Source: Nitrospira sp.
Lineage (GTDB): Bacteria > Nitrospirota > Nitrospiria > Nitrospirales > Nitrospiraceae
Assembly: GCA_024330965.1 (NCBI GenBank)
Contig: JANDJL010000002.1
Coordinates: forward strand, 1 to 64,000
Direction: 5' to 3'
DNA length: 64,000 nucleotides
The notes beneath the pieces are model-generated. The model did not search any database. It was not told the origin of the DNA and was given only the letters and a program-made list of their open reading frames with translations. Position numbers and translations under genes: made by a program. Numbering within the stretch: the first letter of the stretch is position 1; each line of letters opens with the position of its first letter. Shown here one piece after another: positions 7,682 through 17,509 of this stretch.

Positions 7682-9100
7682 CTATCCTTCTTTGATCCCA
7701 CTATCCTTTGCCTCTCCCGACTCCGGGGACCATCCTCCACCCAACGCCTTGTACAATTGCACGATCGACGCCAGATGCAACCGTTTGGTGGCAATCAGCC
7801 CGAGTTCGGCTTCGAAGAGATTGCGCCTCGCGACGAGGACATCTAGATAATTGGCCAATCCTCCCTTGTATCGCAACTCGGCCAGCCTCAACGATGATTG
7901 CAACGCCGCCACTTGCTGTTGCTGTGCTTCGTTCTGCGCCCGAGCCGTACTGACCGCCGCCAGTGAATCCTCCACTTCTCGAAAGGCCGTCAGCACCGCC
8001 TGTTCGTATTGTGCCACGGCCTGCCTGGCCTGAGCCTCGACAGCCTCTTGCTGAAACCCCAGAATAGGTGCGCTGAGTAATGGCCCGGCGATCCCCGCGC
8101 CGGCCACGCCGAAGAAAGCGGGATCGCTAAACAGAAGCGACAGTTCAGGATGCGCCACCCCCAACAGTCCTGTCAGCGTGATTTTGGGAAACCGTTCCGC
8201 CATGGCGACGCCAATACGAGCAGTCGCCGCGACCAACTGTTGTTCAGCGGCCAGCAGATCGGGACGCCGCTGTAACAACTCGGACGGCAAGCCGGCGGGA
8301 ACCACTGGGGGAACAAGCTGATCCCGCAATCCTTTTCCGCGCGGGATCACGAACGGCTTACGTCCCACCAACACACTCAGGTGATTTTCCACCTGCGCCA
8401 CCTGCCGTTCCAATTCGGCGATGCGCGCTTCGGCGTTGGCACGCTCGGACTCGAATTGATCCACTTCCAACCGTGAGCTCAACCCCTGGTTGAGGCGCGC
8501 CCTCGCGATACGGACCGACTCTTCCCACGACTGCAAGGTCCGCTTCGCGATGTCGAGTTGCGCGTCGAACTGAAGCAGCGTGAAGTAGGCCTCGCCCACG
8601 GCGCTGACAAGCTGGATCGCTACGGCACGGCGATTCTCTTCCTTGGCAAGCAGATCGGCTCGAGCCGCTTCGTTGGATCGCCTGACTCGCCCCCACAGAT
8701 CGACCTCCCACGCCAGATTGCCCAACAGATAATAATTGAACGGGCTGGCGAAGCCGGGAAACAGGAAGTTCGCCTTGCGGCCTGCCGGCAGACTGGCCGC
8801 GGCCGTCACGCCCGGCATAAAGTCCGATCGAGCGATCAACGCTCGGGCTCGAAACTCATCGACGGCGGCGATGGCCCGCTGGAGGTCCCTGTTTTCCGCC
8901 AACGCCATTCGAATCAGAGCCTGCAACTGCTCATCTTGCAACAGATCCCACCAGGCCACATTGGCCAATGACGACAGATCCGCCGATCCCTCTGCCATGC
9001 GGAAACGATCGTCCCCTTCGAGTTTGGGCCGTGAATGGGTCGGCCCCAGTGAGCAGGACACAAGCGCCAACAAGAGTACACTGGTCAGGATCATCCGCAC
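7682..9100 (-). CDS. RND efflux outer membrane factor (OprM/NodT family lipoprotein)
   Basis: A 472-residue TolC-like channel. The signal peptide ends in a lipobox (LVSC, Cys 16), so it is lipid-anchored in the outer membrane. Two repeats of the OEP domain follow, with typical features: WWDLLQDEQLQALI near residue 50, VDLWGRVRRSNEAA near 135, and LQRRPDLLAAEQQLVAATARIGVA near 280. It completes a tripartite pump with the two upstream genes; spacing to the pump gene is 2 bases, so the three form an operon. Confidence 0.93.
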   Translation of the reverse strand: MRMILTSVLLLALVSCSLGPTHSRPKLEGDDRFRMAEGSADLSSLANVAWWDLLQDEQLQALIRMALAENRDLQRAIAAVDEFRARALIARSDFMPGVTAAASLPAGRKANFLFPGFASPFNYYLLGNLAWEVDLWGRVRRSNEAARADLLAKEENRRAVAIQLVSAVGEAYFTLLQFDAQLDIAKRTLQSWEESVRIARARLNQGLSSRLEVDQFESERANAEARIAELERQVAQVENHLSVLVGRKPFVIPRGKGLRDQLVPPVVPAGLPSELLQRRPDLLAAEQQLVAATARIGVAMAERFPKITLTGLLGVAHPELSLLFSDPAFFGVAGAGIAGPLLSAPILGFQQEAVEAQARQAVAQYEQAVLTAFREVEDSLAAVSTARAQNEAQQQQVAALQSSLRLAELRYKGGLANYLDVLVARRNLFEAELGLIATKRLHLASIVQLYKALGGGWSPESGEAKDSGIKEG

Positions 9101-9102
9101 GG

Positions 9103-12100
9103 CTACGATGTCCGTTCCGCTGACAATGACGGCGCCGAGTGAGGACGCCGTCCGCTCAGCTTCTTGAGCAAGACGTAAAACAACGGCACGAAGAAAATCG
9201 CCAAGAACGTGGCGGCCAACATTCCCCCTAACACACCGGTCCCGATCGATTGGCGGCTGGCCGCGCCGGCGCCCTTCGCAATCACCAGCGGGAACATCCC
9301 GAAGATAAACGCCATTGAGGTCATGATGATCGGCCGGAACCGGAGACGGGCACCCTCGATCGCCGCTTCAATCAAAGGACGGCCTGCTTCATACCTCGTA
9401 TTGGCAAATTCAACGATCAAAATCGCGTTTTTCGCCGAGAGGCCAATCAGTGTCACGAGCCCGATCTGGAAATAGAGATCGTTCTCGAATCCTCGAAGCC
9501 ACACCGCCGTCAGCGCGCCGAAGACGGCGAAAGGCACCGCCAAAATCACCGCGAATGGCACGACCCAACTCTCGAACTGCGCGGCCAACACCAAGAAGAC
9601 CATCAACAGACCGATCGCGAACACCTGCCCCGACTGCCCGCCGGCCCTCCGCTCCTGGAAAGAGATATTGCTCCAATCGATGGCATAGCCCTGCGGGATC
9701 AACACTTCTTTCGCAACCCGCTCTAACGCATCAAGCGCCTGACCGGAGCTATAGCCCGGTGCGGCGCTGCCCAGCACCAAGGCGGTATTGTAGCCGTTGA
9801 AGTGGTTGACCGGGTCCGGCCCGCTCTGAAATTCGGTCGTGACGACCGTATCGAGCGGAACCATGTACGCGCCGCGCGCATTGCGCGCCCGCACATAGAT
9901 CTTCGACAAGTCCTGAGGCGTTGACCGGTATTCTTCATCCGCTTCCGTCTGAACGTGATAGACGCGACCGAATTTGACGAAATCGTTGATGTAGAACGTG
10001 CCGAAGTACGCTTGCAGCGTGTCAAAAATATCGGAAATGGGGATGCCCAAGGCCTTCGCCCGCTCGCGGTTCACATGGGCGAACAGCCGCGGGGACGACA
10101 CCCGAAAATTGGTTCCGATTCGTCCGATCGCCGGCTCTTTCTGCGCCCGCTCCACAAACTGTTGCGCCACAGCGGCGAATTGCTTGAAGTCGCCCCCGGT
10201 CGGGTCCTGCAATTGAGCCGAGAACCCCCCGACCACCCCCACGCCGCGAATCGGGGGCGGATTGAAGGCCAGGAGCAACGCTTCAGGAATCTTCGCGAAC
10301 TCGCCATAGGCCGCCCCCACGAGGGCCTTGGCGTGATACTGGGGCTCAGGCCGTTCATCCCACAACACCAGCGGCACGAACATCGTGGCCGCGTTGGGCC
10401 CCCTCGTGCCAAACACGAAATTCTGGCCCGACAGGGCGTCCGTCGAATGAACGACCGGAATCGACTGAAAGAACCGTTCAACCCGTTCAAGCACTGCATC
10501 GGTACGTTGTCTGGACGCACCGTCCGGCAGTTGCGCCACCACGATAAAGTAGCCCTGATCCTCCTCCGGCAAGAAACTTTGCGGGAGTCGCTGAAAGAGT
10601 CCGACGGACAAGGCCACAAGCCCGCTGAACGTCAACATCACCAACACCGGCCTCGCGACCAGCTTGCCCACCGACCAAGTGTATCCCTGTTGTGCCCGGC
10701 CAAAGACGCGGTTGAAGAAGCGCCAAAACCAACTCCGCTCTCCGGGGTGGTGAGTCAGCACCACCGCACACAGGGCCGGGCTCAACGTCAAGGCCACGAA
10801 CCCCGAAACCGTCACTGAGGTAGCGATCGTCGCGGCGAATTCCTTGTACAGCGCCCCCGTCACCCCGCCGATGAATCCGACGGGCACGAAGACGGAAACG
10901 AGCACCAGCACGATGGCGATGATCGGCGTGGTCACTTCGGTCATGGCCCGTTTGGCCGCTTCTTTGGGCGAGAGCCGATCTTCCCGCATGTGGCGCTCGA
11001 CGTTTTCGACGACGACGATCGCGTCATCGACGACGATCCCGATGGCCAAGACCATGCCGAACAACGTAATGGTATTGATGGAAAAGCCCAGAGCCGCCAA
11101 TCCGATGAAGGTCCCGATCAACGACACCGGAACAGCCAGAATGGGGATGATCGTGGCGCGCCAGCTCTGGAGAAACAGATACACGACGAGGACAACAAGC
11201 ATCATCGCCTCGCCCAGCGTCTTGACCACTTCTTTGATGGAAATCTCGATAAATCTGGTCGTGTCGTAGGGCACGTCGTAGGACATGCCGGGAGGAAAAT
11301 GTGTCGCCAGCTCCTCCATCCGCTCGCGCATACGGCGCACGGTATCGAGGGCGTTTGCCCCCGGCGCAAGGAACGTCAGGATGAACGTGGTGGGTTTGCT
11401 GTTCCAGCGTCCCGCAAGCGAGTAGGATTGCGCCCCCAATTCGACTCGCGCCACGTCCTTAAGCCGGACAAGCGAGCCGTCCGGCAACGCCCGCACGATC
11501 AGTTCCTCGAATTCTTTGACGTCCGTGAGGCGCCCCTTGGTGATGATGGGAATCGTCAGTTCCGTTCCCTTCGGCGCCGGCTCGCGCCCGATCGTTCCCG
11601 CCGGATAGTCCCGATTTTGTTCACGGATCGTGTTGATGATATCGCTCGGCGTGAGATCAAGCCGCGCCATGAGGATCGGATTCAAGATGATCCGCATGCT
11701 GTAGTGCTGCTGGCCGAACACCAGCGCGTCGCCGACCCCCTTGACCCGTTTCAAATCATCGACGAGTCGCAGCGTGGCATAGTTGGAAAGATACACGGCG
11801 TCGTGCGTCGGATCGGTGGATTTCAGCGCGATGACGATCACCAGATCCGGCGACAGTTTTTTGACCGAGATGCCCTGCCGGACCACCTCGGGTGGAAGCT
11901 GCGGCTCAGCCAGTTTCTGCCGATTCTGCGTCTGCACCTGCGCCATGTCGGGATCCGTCCCGATCTCGAACGTGAGCTTGATCGAGACGTGCCCGTCGTT
12001 GCTGCTGGTCGATTCGAAATACAACAAATTGTCGACGCCGGGGAGCATAACTTCGATCGGTCGCGCCACCGCTTCGGCCGCGACCTCGGCGCTCGCCCCC

Positions 12101-12252
12101 GGATAGTCGGCGTCGATCTGCACCACCGGCGGCGTGATTTCCGGAAACTGCGCGACCGGCAGAAACCGCATGGCCAGGAGCCCCATCACTACGATCACGA
12201 TGGAGACCACCGAGGCCGTAATCGGTCGATCAATGAACTTGTGCGAAATCAC
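9103..12252 (-). CDS. RND multidrug efflux pump, inner-membrane subunit (AcrB-like, HAE1)
   Basis: A 1049-residue resistance-nodulation-division transporter of normal family length. The N-terminus (FIDRPITASVVSIVIVVMGL) and the essential proton-relay pair in TM4 (GIVVDDAIVVVENVERHM) are present. So are the second-half motifs (GLSAKNAILIVEFA and RFRPIIMTSMAFIFGMFPL). It exports hydrophobic compounds from periplasm or membrane, driven by protons. It lies between adaptor (3-base gap) and outer membrane factor (2-base gap). The substrate is unknown. A 748-residue frame on the other strand is its shadow. Confidence 0.96.
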   Translation of the reverse strand: MISHKFIDRPITASVVSIVIVVMGLLAMRFLPVAQFPEITPPVVQIDADYPGASAEVAAEAVARPIEVMLPGVDNLLYFESTSSNDGHVSIKLTFEIGTDPDMAQVQTQNRQKLAEPQLPPEVVRQGISVKKLSPDLVIVIALKSTDPTHDAVYLSNYATLRLVDDLKRVKGVGDALVFGQQHYSMRIILNPILMARLDLTPSDIINTIREQNRDYPAGTIGREPAPKGTELTIPIITKGRLTDVKEFEELIVRALPDGSLVRLKDVARVELGAQSYSLAGRWNSKPTTFILTFLAPGANALDTVRRMRERMEELATHFPPGMSYDVPYDTTRFIEISIKEVVKTLGEAMMLVVLVVYLFLQSWRATIIPILAVPVSLIGTFIGLAALGFSINTITLFGMVLAIGIVVDDAIVVVENVERHMREDRLSPKEAAKRAMTEVTTPIIAIVLVLVSVFVPVGFIGGVTGALYKEFAATIATSVTVSGFVALTLSPALCAVVLTHHPGERSWFWRFFNRVFGRAQQGYTWSVGKLVARPVLVMLTFSGLVALSVGLFQRLPQSFLPEEDQGYFIVVAQLPDGASRQRTDAVLERVERFFQSIPVVHSTDALSGQNFVFGTRGPNAATMFVPLVLWDERPEPQYHAKALVGAAYGEFAKIPEALLLAFNPPPIRGVGVVGGFSAQLQDPTGGDFKQFAAVAQQFVERAQKEPAIGRIGTNFRVSSPRLFAHVNRERAKALGIPISDIFDTLQAYFGTFYINDFVKFGRVYHVQTEADEEYRSTPQDLSKIYVRARNARGAYMVPLDTVVTTEFQSGPDPVNHFNGYNTALVLGSAAPGYSSGQALDALERVAKEVLIPQGYAIDWSNISFQERRAGGQSGQVFAIGLLMVFLVLAAQFESWVVPFAVILAVPFAVFGALTAVWLRGFENDLYFQIGLVTLIGLSAKNAILIVEFANTRYEAGRPLIEAAIEGARLRFRPIIMTSMAFIFGMFPLVIAKGAGAASRQSIGTGVLGGMLAATFLAIFFVPLFYVLLKKLSGRRPHSAPSLSAERTS

Positions 12253-12255
12253 GGA

Positions 12256-13437
12256 TTATCCCTGTCCGGAGGCGGGAAGAGGCGTTTCGCTTGGTTGCGA
12301 ACCCATGGGCGCGGCAGGCACAGCCTTGACCGGTACACCCGGTGCAATCTTCATCAGCCCATTCACCACGACACGATCACCGGCTTTCAACCCCTGATCA
12401 ATCAGCCACTGCGTCCCTTTCCAATCGGACGCCACGACAGGACGCATTTCGATCTTTTCTTCGCTGTTCACGACGAACACGAACTGGCCAGCCGGGCTGT
12501 GCACCACCGCCCGCTGTGGAATGAGGACCGCCTCACTCTTGACATCCCCCTTGAAACGAACCTTGACGAACTGCCCCGGCAACAAAGTCCGGTGGGGATT
12601 AGGGAACGTCATCCGAACCTGTCGCGCCCCTGTCTCCGTGCGCAGGCCCGGTTCCAACAGATCCAACACCCCTTCCTCTGGATAGACCGTGTCGTCCATC
12701 AAGGTCAGAACCCCGCGCAATTTGTACACGCCGGGATGTTGAATGCGCTTGGCCTCGATGTCGCGTTTTCGTTTGAGGATGAAGGTCTCCGGCACACTGA
12801 CGACGACGTACATCGGATCAACCTGGTGAATGACGGTCAACAGATCGGTTTGCGCCGAAACCAGCCGGCCCTCGTAAAAGCGGCTCCGCTCGATCAGCCC
12901 ATCGATCGGCGCCGTAATGAGTGTGTTGTCCAAATCGAATTGCGCCTTGATGAGTTCGGCTTGTGCGGCCTGAAGCTGGGCCCTGGCGGCAAGTTCCTGT
13001 GCCACCGCGTCATCGACATCCTTTTGGCTCACAGCCTGCTCTGCCAGCAAGGGTTTGACGCGAGCCAGATCCTGTGTCGCTTGGACCAATCGCGCTTCTG
13101 CTTGCGCGATCTTGGCCTTGGCGGCGGCCGCCGCCGCTTGAAACGGGATTGGATCGATTTGATAGAGCCGGTCGCCCTTTTTCACGTCGCGGCCCTCTCG
13201 ATAGAGCACCGCTTTCAGAATACCGGTCACCTGTGATCGGATTTCGACCGGCCGTGATGCCTCCGCCTGCCCGATAAACTCCGGCTCATCGGGAATCGGT
13301 TGCGTCGTCACCGTGATAATTTCGACCTGCGGAATGTCCTGCGCCGGCATCGAGCCGGCTTCCTGCTTGCAACCAGCCGCAAACGCCAGCAGGCTCCCGA
13401 CCAGAACGACAATAACGGATGCGGACGGTCTGTGCAT
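12256..13437 (-). CDS. RND efflux periplasmic adaptor (MFP) lipoprotein
   Basis: A membrane fusion protein of about 393 residues. The signal peptide ends in a lipobox-like AAGC. The lipoyl half-motifs (RPVEIRSQVTGILKAVLYREG and LITAPIDGLIERS) flank a long coiled-coil hairpin rich in Ala/Gln/Leu. The C-terminal beta-barrel follows (LPGQFVKVRF, AVLIPQRAV). It joins pump and outer membrane channel. I chose the ATG at 13437; an in-frame ATG lies 18 bases upstream at 13455, and the frame can be extended to 13611, but the extension is not protein-like. Confidence 0.92.
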   Translation of the reverse strand: MHRPSASVIVVLVGSLLAFAAGCKQEAGSMPAQDIPQVEIITVTTQPIPDEPEFIGQAEASRPVEIRSQVTGILKAVLYREGRDVKKGDRLYQIDPIPFQAAAAAAKAKIAQAEARLVQATQDLARVKPLLAEQAVSQKDVDDAVAQELAARAQLQAAQAELIKAQFDLDNTLITAPIDGLIERSRFYEGRLVSAQTDLLTVIHQVDPMYVVVSVPETFILKRKRDIEAKRIQHPGVYKLRGVLTLMDDTVYPEEGVLDLLEPGLRTETGARQVRMTFPNPHRTLLPGQFVKVRFKGDVKSEAVLIPQRAVVHSPAGQFVFVVNSEEKIEMRPVVASDWKGTQWLIDQGLKAGDRVVVNGLMKIAPGVPVKAVPAAPMGSQPSETPLPASGQG

Positions 13438-13543
13438 GGGTATGACTCGTTCCATTTGCCGACAGACAGCAACTCGCCAGTTTACTCCTTTGGGTTCTCC
13501 GTTCTCTACTGGACAACCCGCAAGAGGATGATCCCGCTGATTG

Positions 13544-14077
13544 TCACCCTTTGAACTGATAACCGGCCTTTTCAACGGCGCGTCGCACGGCATTGATGAC
13601 CGCTTCGGCATCGGAGTGAGGCATGACGGTCACGTCCGGAGCCGCTCGCAATTGCGCGAGGATCTGCTCGCCCTCGTCTCTGGCTAATTCATCGCTGGCG
13701 GCATAGAGCCCCTCGGGCCCCTCTTCAAGCCCGTTATGTTGCTCCAGAATCGCGCGGAGTGTTGCGATCACGGCGGACGTTGGTGACGGCATCAACAGTG
13801 AAGCAATGGCGCCATGATCGAGCCGGAGCTTGGAGGCCATGGACCACGGACTGCCGCCCCGCCATCGCTGGATGGCCGGCAGCAGAATCTTTTCTTCCAT
13901 GCCGATGTGCCGGAGAAGCCCGGCCCGGAATCGGTCGTATGAGTCATGGTCCACCAGCACCGGATTGGCGAATGCTGTCCGGAAGAGCGCCTCAAGCCGC
14001 CGGTGGTCTTCGAGGAGATAGGTGGCAATCGGCCCCCTTTCCTGCCACCCCTCTTCGACCAATTCCTTGACATCCAT
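13544..14077 (-). CDS. Hemerythrin HHE domain protein
   Basis: About 177 residues with an up-down helical HHE cation-binding domain. Visible ligand-type residues are in LLEDHRRLEALF, LLRHIGMEEKILLPAI, RLDHGAIASLL and LEQHNGLEEGPEGLY, the spaced H/HxxxE pattern of hemerythrin-like iron sites. Such domains bind oxygen, nitric oxide or act in iron handling. The C-terminal 40 residues (ALRAAPDVTVMPHSDAEAVI-like) are extra. The start is uncertain: an ATG at 14077 or a GTG at 14113 both fit. It is the last gene of a minus-strand cluster of redox/stress genes. Confidence 0.82.
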   Translation of the reverse strand: MDVKELVEEGWQERGPIATYLLEDHRRLEALFRTAFANPVLVDHDSYDRFRAGLLRHIGMEEKILLPAIQRWRGGSPWSMASKLRLDHGAIASLLMPSPTSAVIATLRAILEQHNGLEEGPEGLYAASDELARDEGEQILAQLRAAPDVTVMPHSDAEAVINAVRRAVEKAGYQFKG

Positions 14078-14182
14078 TGGTTTAGCCGTCCCGTCATCCC
14101 ACCGTGCCGCCACGACGCCCTGGAACTTATTCTGGTGCTTCGTCCCGCACTACGTGGTCACCCTTCGCAACAGCCCGTCTTG

Positions 14183-14419
14183 TTACAATGTCTGGTGCGT
14201 GCCGTCGCAATAAGGGGGCGTTTTGGTCCGTTTGCACTGGCACAAGGCGACTTCTTCCTTTTCCGTCAGCGTGAACTCCAGAGGCTGGAAGTCGGTCCCC
14301 TGGTGAGATCCGTCACAGAAAGGCTGATCCCTCGACCGCCCGCAGGTACACCAATAATAGGTGCCTGGATCCAGAGATCGCACCGCAGGTTCCTTAGCCG
14401 CCAGACGTGGCTGCCCCAT
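14183..14419 (-). CDS. CDGSH iron-sulfur domain protein
   Basis: A 78-residue protein with two CDGSH-type motifs: CTCGRSRDQPFCDGSH and CQCKRTKTPPYCDGTH, each of the C-x-C...C-x-x-x-H pattern that ligates a 2Fe-2S cluster in mitoNEET-like proteins. It probably transfers electrons or clusters, or senses redox state. The short spacing to the VOC gene upstream (16 bases) suggests co-transcription. Confidence 0.93.
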   Translation of the reverse strand: MGQPRLAAKEPAVRSLDPGTYYWCTCGRSRDQPFCDGSHQGTDFQPLEFTLTEKEEVALCQCKRTKTPPYCDGTHQTL

Positions 14420-14435
14420 GATGAACCTCCTCTCG

Positions 14436-14882
14436 TTAGAGATACAACGGTTTGATGGGCGAGAGAATCGCCGCCGGATTGTTTTTCCAAATCAGTTCGT
14501 CCGCGTCCACATAGAGTTCGACCTCGTTGCCGTCCGGATCGCGCAGATAGAGACTCTGGCTCACCGTGTGGTCGCTCATGCCGTCGATGGGTATCCCAGC
14601 CGCTTCAAGCTCTTGCTTGGCTACGCGCAACTCATCCACACTGTCACCGATCTTGATGCCAATATGATAGAGCCCGCGACGGCGGCCGACCGGTGGCCCA
14701 GGTGCATCGCCGACTTCAATCAGCAGCAGTTCATGGTGCGTGCGCCCGGACGTGAGCGCCGCCGCCAGGCCATTGAAGATCCGTCCGACTTCCCGAAAGC
14801 CCAGCAGGTCCCGGTAAAACAGAAGCGAACGCTCAAGATCCTTCACATAGAAGACGACATGCCCAAGATAGTGCGCTCTCAT
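14436..14882 (-). CDS. VOC family (glyoxalase/dioxygenase-fold) protein
   Basis: A 148-residue vicinal-oxygen-chelate protein. It has the betaalphabetabetabeta start (LGHVVFYVKDLERSLLFYRD), metal-ligand candidates in the first His, HHELLLIEVG, GLYHIGIKI and the C-terminal DPDGNEVELYVD. This is close to small ring-cleaving dioxygenase-like or glyoxalase-like members and resembles proteins found with quinone/catechol detoxification genes. The exact reaction is not known. It sits between CDGSH and DsbA-like genes. Confidence 0.85.
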   Translation of the reverse strand: MRAHYLGHVVFYVKDLERSLLFYRDLLGFREVGRIFNGLAAALTSGRTHHELLLIEVGDAPGPPVGRRRGLYHIGIKIGDSVDELRVAKQELEAAGIPIDGMSDHTVSQSLYLRDPDGNEVELYVDADELIWKNNPAAILSPIKPLYL

Positions 14883-14914
14883 CGAGCCTCCGGCCTCGCC
14901 GGCCCCTCACCCTG

Positions 14915-15637
14915 TCAACCCTCGCCGTGGACTCTCTCCTTTGCCTTCCCCATCGCTTCAGCCGCGCCTCGTTGACTGGCTCCAACAATGGCATCTCCCA
15001 ACGTTTCCATCGGTTGCGCCCCGACCAGGATCGACTCCCGGTTGACAACGAAACAGGGAACCGCCCTGATGCCCAGGCTGCGACCAGCAGCTTCCGCTCT
15101 GGTGACGTCATCGAGCCCCTCGTTGCTCTTCAGAAACGCCTCCGCCTCGTGTGGATCCAGCCCGACTTGCCCGGCTGCTTCAATCAGCGTCTCGTCACGG
15201 CCGATGTCTCGCCCCTCTACGAAATAGAAGTGAAAGAGCGTTTCTACCATGGCATCCTGCTTGCCGTACGTCTCCGCATATCCAATCAGGCGATGGGCTG
15301 CGAGAGTGTTCGGCGTGACCGTGATCTTCTCAAAGGCAAATGGGATATCCTTCTCGGCCGCCTGCACCTCCTCTTGGAGACGTCGGTACGTGTCGCGGCT
15401 TCCAAATTTTGCTTCAAGATACGCTATCCGATCCATGCCTTCCAACGGCATCCACGGATTCAATTGAAAAGGACGCCACTGCACCCTCGTGACAACCGTG
15501 CCGGTGAGCTGATCTAACGTCCGCTCCAATCGTCTCTTCCCCACATAGCACCAGGGACAGATCACGTCGGAATAGACCTCGATCAGGACAGGGTTCCCAT
15601 CATGAAAGGTGCCCCATCCGACCGGTCTGGTAATCAC
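14915..15637 (-). CDS. DsbA family oxidoreductase (FrnE-like)
   Basis: A thioredoxin-fold protein of about 240 residues with the active-site CPWC in VYSDVICPWCYVGKRRLE, the helical insertion typical of FrnE/2-hydroxychromene-2-carboxylate isomerase-like members, and the cis-Pro loop GIRAVPCFVVNRE. It is cytoplasmic, with no signal peptide. I chose the GTG at 15637 because a good GGAGG stands 6 bases upstream. This start lies inside the end of the pirin gene (overlap about 38 bases). An ATG at 15661 is the alternative. Confidence 0.85.
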   Translation of the reverse strand: MITRPVGWGTFHDGNPVLIEVYSDVICPWCYVGKRRLERTLDQLTGTVVTRVQWRPFQLNPWMPLEGMDRIAYLEAKFGSRDTYRRLQEEVQAAEKDIPFAFEKITVTPNTLAAHRLIGYAETYGKQDAMVETLFHFYFVEGRDIGRDETLIEAAGQVGLDPHEAEAFLKSNEGLDDVTRAEAAGRSLGIRAVPCFVVNRESILVGAQPMETLGDAIVGASQRGAAEAMGKAKERVHGEG

Positions 15638-16484
15638 GCACGGCCTCCGCCAATTCGGCATTGGTGTTCATGACAAAAGGGCCATAGCGGGCGATCGGCT
15701 CTTCGATCGGCTTACCGCCCATCACCAGAAGCCGGCTGTGTTCACGGCTTTCAACGAGAAGCCGAGAACCGTCCCGCCCACAGACCACCAATTCTGCCTC
15801 GCCCGCCGGTGCGACCCCGTTGATCGACAGGCTGCCGGACAGCACAAAAATGGAGACTGCATGCCCTTCTGGCCATACCGGTTCCCATCGAGAGTCGGCA
15901 GCCAGTTCAACATCGTACAGATCAAGCGGCGTAAAGGTGCGAGCCGGTCCCCGTTGCCCCCCATAGGACCCGGCAATCACGCGGACAGGCCCCGCCCCCT
16001 GACCCAGTTCAACAGTCGGGATGTCCTCCTTACGAATGGTTTGGTAGTTCGGCGCCGCCATCTTGTGGACCTTGGGCAAATTGACCCACAGTTGGATCGC
16101 GTGCAGCGTGCCACCCCGCTTGGCCCAATTTCGCTCGTGCAGCTCTTCGTGCACGATTCCCGACCCAGCCGTCATCCACTGCACATCGCCCGGTCCGATC
16201 ACCCCGGCATGTCCCGCTGAATCCCGATGCGCCACGACTCCTTCATACAGAATAGTCACCGTCTCGAACCCTCGGTGCGGATGTTCGCCAACGCCGCGGG
16301 GCCGGTCAGCGGGCGGGAAGGAGCAAGGCCCAATGTAATCCAGCATGAGAAATGGATCGACAAGACGATCCAGATCATTGCTCGGGAACAGATTGCGCAC
16401 CGGGAATCCGTCGCCGACCATGTGCGTCGATCCCGGCTGGTACAGACCCACCACGGTTTTGTACGCCGCCGCTCCGATGACCAT
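15600..16484 (-). CDS. Pirin family protein
   Basis: A 294-residue bicupin protein. The N-terminal cupin carries the pirin metal site: EHPHRGFETVTILYEG (His and His) and later WMTAGSGIVHEE (His, Glu). The C-terminal cupin begins near residue 170. Pirins are iron-binding; several act as quercetin 2,3-dioxygenases or redox sensors. A Shine-Dalgarno AAGGAAGG precedes the ATG. It is in the same operon as an NmrA-type and a DsbA-type gene, a setting common for electrophile/quinone response. Confidence 0.92.
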   Translation of the reverse strand: MVIGAAAYKTVVGLYQPGSTHMVGDGFPVRNLFPSNDLDRLVDPFLMLDYIGPCSFPPADRPRGVGEHPHRGFETVTILYEGVVAHRDSAGHAGVIGPGDVQWMTAGSGIVHEELHERNWAKRGGTLHAIQLWVNLPKVHKMAAPNYQTIRKEDIPTVELGQGAGPVRVIAGSYGGQRGPARTFTPLDLYDVELAADSRWEPVWPEGHAVSIFVLSGSLSINGVAPAGEAELVVCGRDGSRLLVESREHSRLLVMGGKPIEEPIARYGPFVMNTNAELAEAVRDYQTGRMGHLS

Positions 16485-16541
16485 TGCAGCCTTCCTTTCT
16501 CACAGCGGACTCCCAGCCAGCAGCACACCCTCACACCGGGC

Positions 16542-17399
16542 TTACACCATGGCCCGCAACGCTTCCCGCAACGTGACGGTACCCCGCACCACTTCGTTGG
16601 GCTTCTCGTAGCCGACGGTGCCCCTTGCAAAGGAGGCATACATTTCTTCAAACAGCCGTGCCGCTTCGTTGGAGAACCCAAACGAAGTATATGTCGGGAC
16701 CACCTGACTTAGCGGTTCGTGCCGTGCCGTCACGGTTCTGCCCAGCAGTTCGCTCAAGATCGCCGTCACCTGATCAGGACGATAATCTTCCGGCCCAGCC
16801 AGTTCGAGCACTCGTTGCCCAGCCCCACTGGCCAACAACTGTTCTGCTGCGATACGGCCAATATCCTTCGTCGAAATCATCGGAATCGTCGCCGATGGTT
16901 CTATGAACGTCGGTAGCACCCCTTGTTCCTTAGCCAAGCCGAGACCGGGCGCCCAGTTCTCCATAAAAAAGCAGGGGCGGAGAATCGTGAGCCTGTTCGC
17001 TACGGCAGTCAACCGTTGTTCTCCATAACGGACCGCGCGGATAGGGCCCGTGCCCTCCGCAATCTGGGCCCCCACGGACGACAGAAAAACAACGTGGGGC
17101 TGTCCGCTTGCAGCAAGCGCTTCCGCTGCCAGATCCATCGTGCGTCGCTGCTCATCGAGCCATGCCGATGCCTGGTAGTTAGGAGGTACCAACAGATAGA
17201 TGCCCCTCGCCCCTTCAAAGGCCTTGGCCACGGCCGTGACGTCCTGGTAGGTAGCCACCACCACCTCGGCTCCCCGACTCTTCCACACGGCCCCTTTCTC
17301 GGCCGACCGCACCACCACACGAACCGGCTGTCCGCGACTCAACAGCGTCTCCGCGACGGCCGAACCGGTATGACCCGTTGCTCCAACGACGACGAACAT
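16542..17399 (-). CDS. NmrA-like NAD(P)-binding protein
   Basis: A 285-residue atypical SDR of the NmrA/azoreductase-like type. The nucleotide-binding motif GATGHTGSAVAETLL is at the N-terminus, FLSSVGAQI follows in the middle and RPCFFMENWAPGL is characteristic. Such proteins are NAD(P)H:quinone reductase-like or redox sensors. I chose the ATG at 17399 because an AAAGGGGGGAGA ribosome site precedes it and the glycine motif starts at once. It is the first gene after a well-formed promoter at 17510-17537 and probably heads the pirin/DsbA/VOC/CDGSH operon. Confidence 0.88.
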   Translation of the reverse strand: MFVVVGATGHTGSAVAETLLSRGQPVRVVVRSAEKGAVWKSRGAEVVVATYQDVTAVAKAFEGARGIYLLVPPNYQASAWLDEQRRTMDLAAEALAASGQPHVVFLSSVGAQIAEGTGPIRAVRYGEQRLTAVANRLTILRPCFFMENWAPGLGLAKEQGVLPTFIEPSATIPMISTKDIGRIAAEQLLASGAGQRVLELAGPEDYRPDQVTAILSELLGRTVTARHEPLSQVVPTYTSFGFSNEAARLFEEMYASFARGTVGYEKPNEVVRGTVTLREALRAMV

Positions 17400-17509
17400 C
17401 CTGTCTCCCCCCTTTTGCGCTAGCGATCCGGTCGGCTTCATACCGACCGGCCCTCAAACGGAGCCATGCTCCATCTTACTCTTTGACAGACCAACCGCTC
17501 GGGGTCAGC

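Noticed and set aside
10990..13236. 748-residue ORF on the plus strand
   Set aside because: It is antisense to the RND pump and adaptor genes, whose motifs are complete. The translation is rich in His, Arg and Asp, as shadow frames of such genes are.
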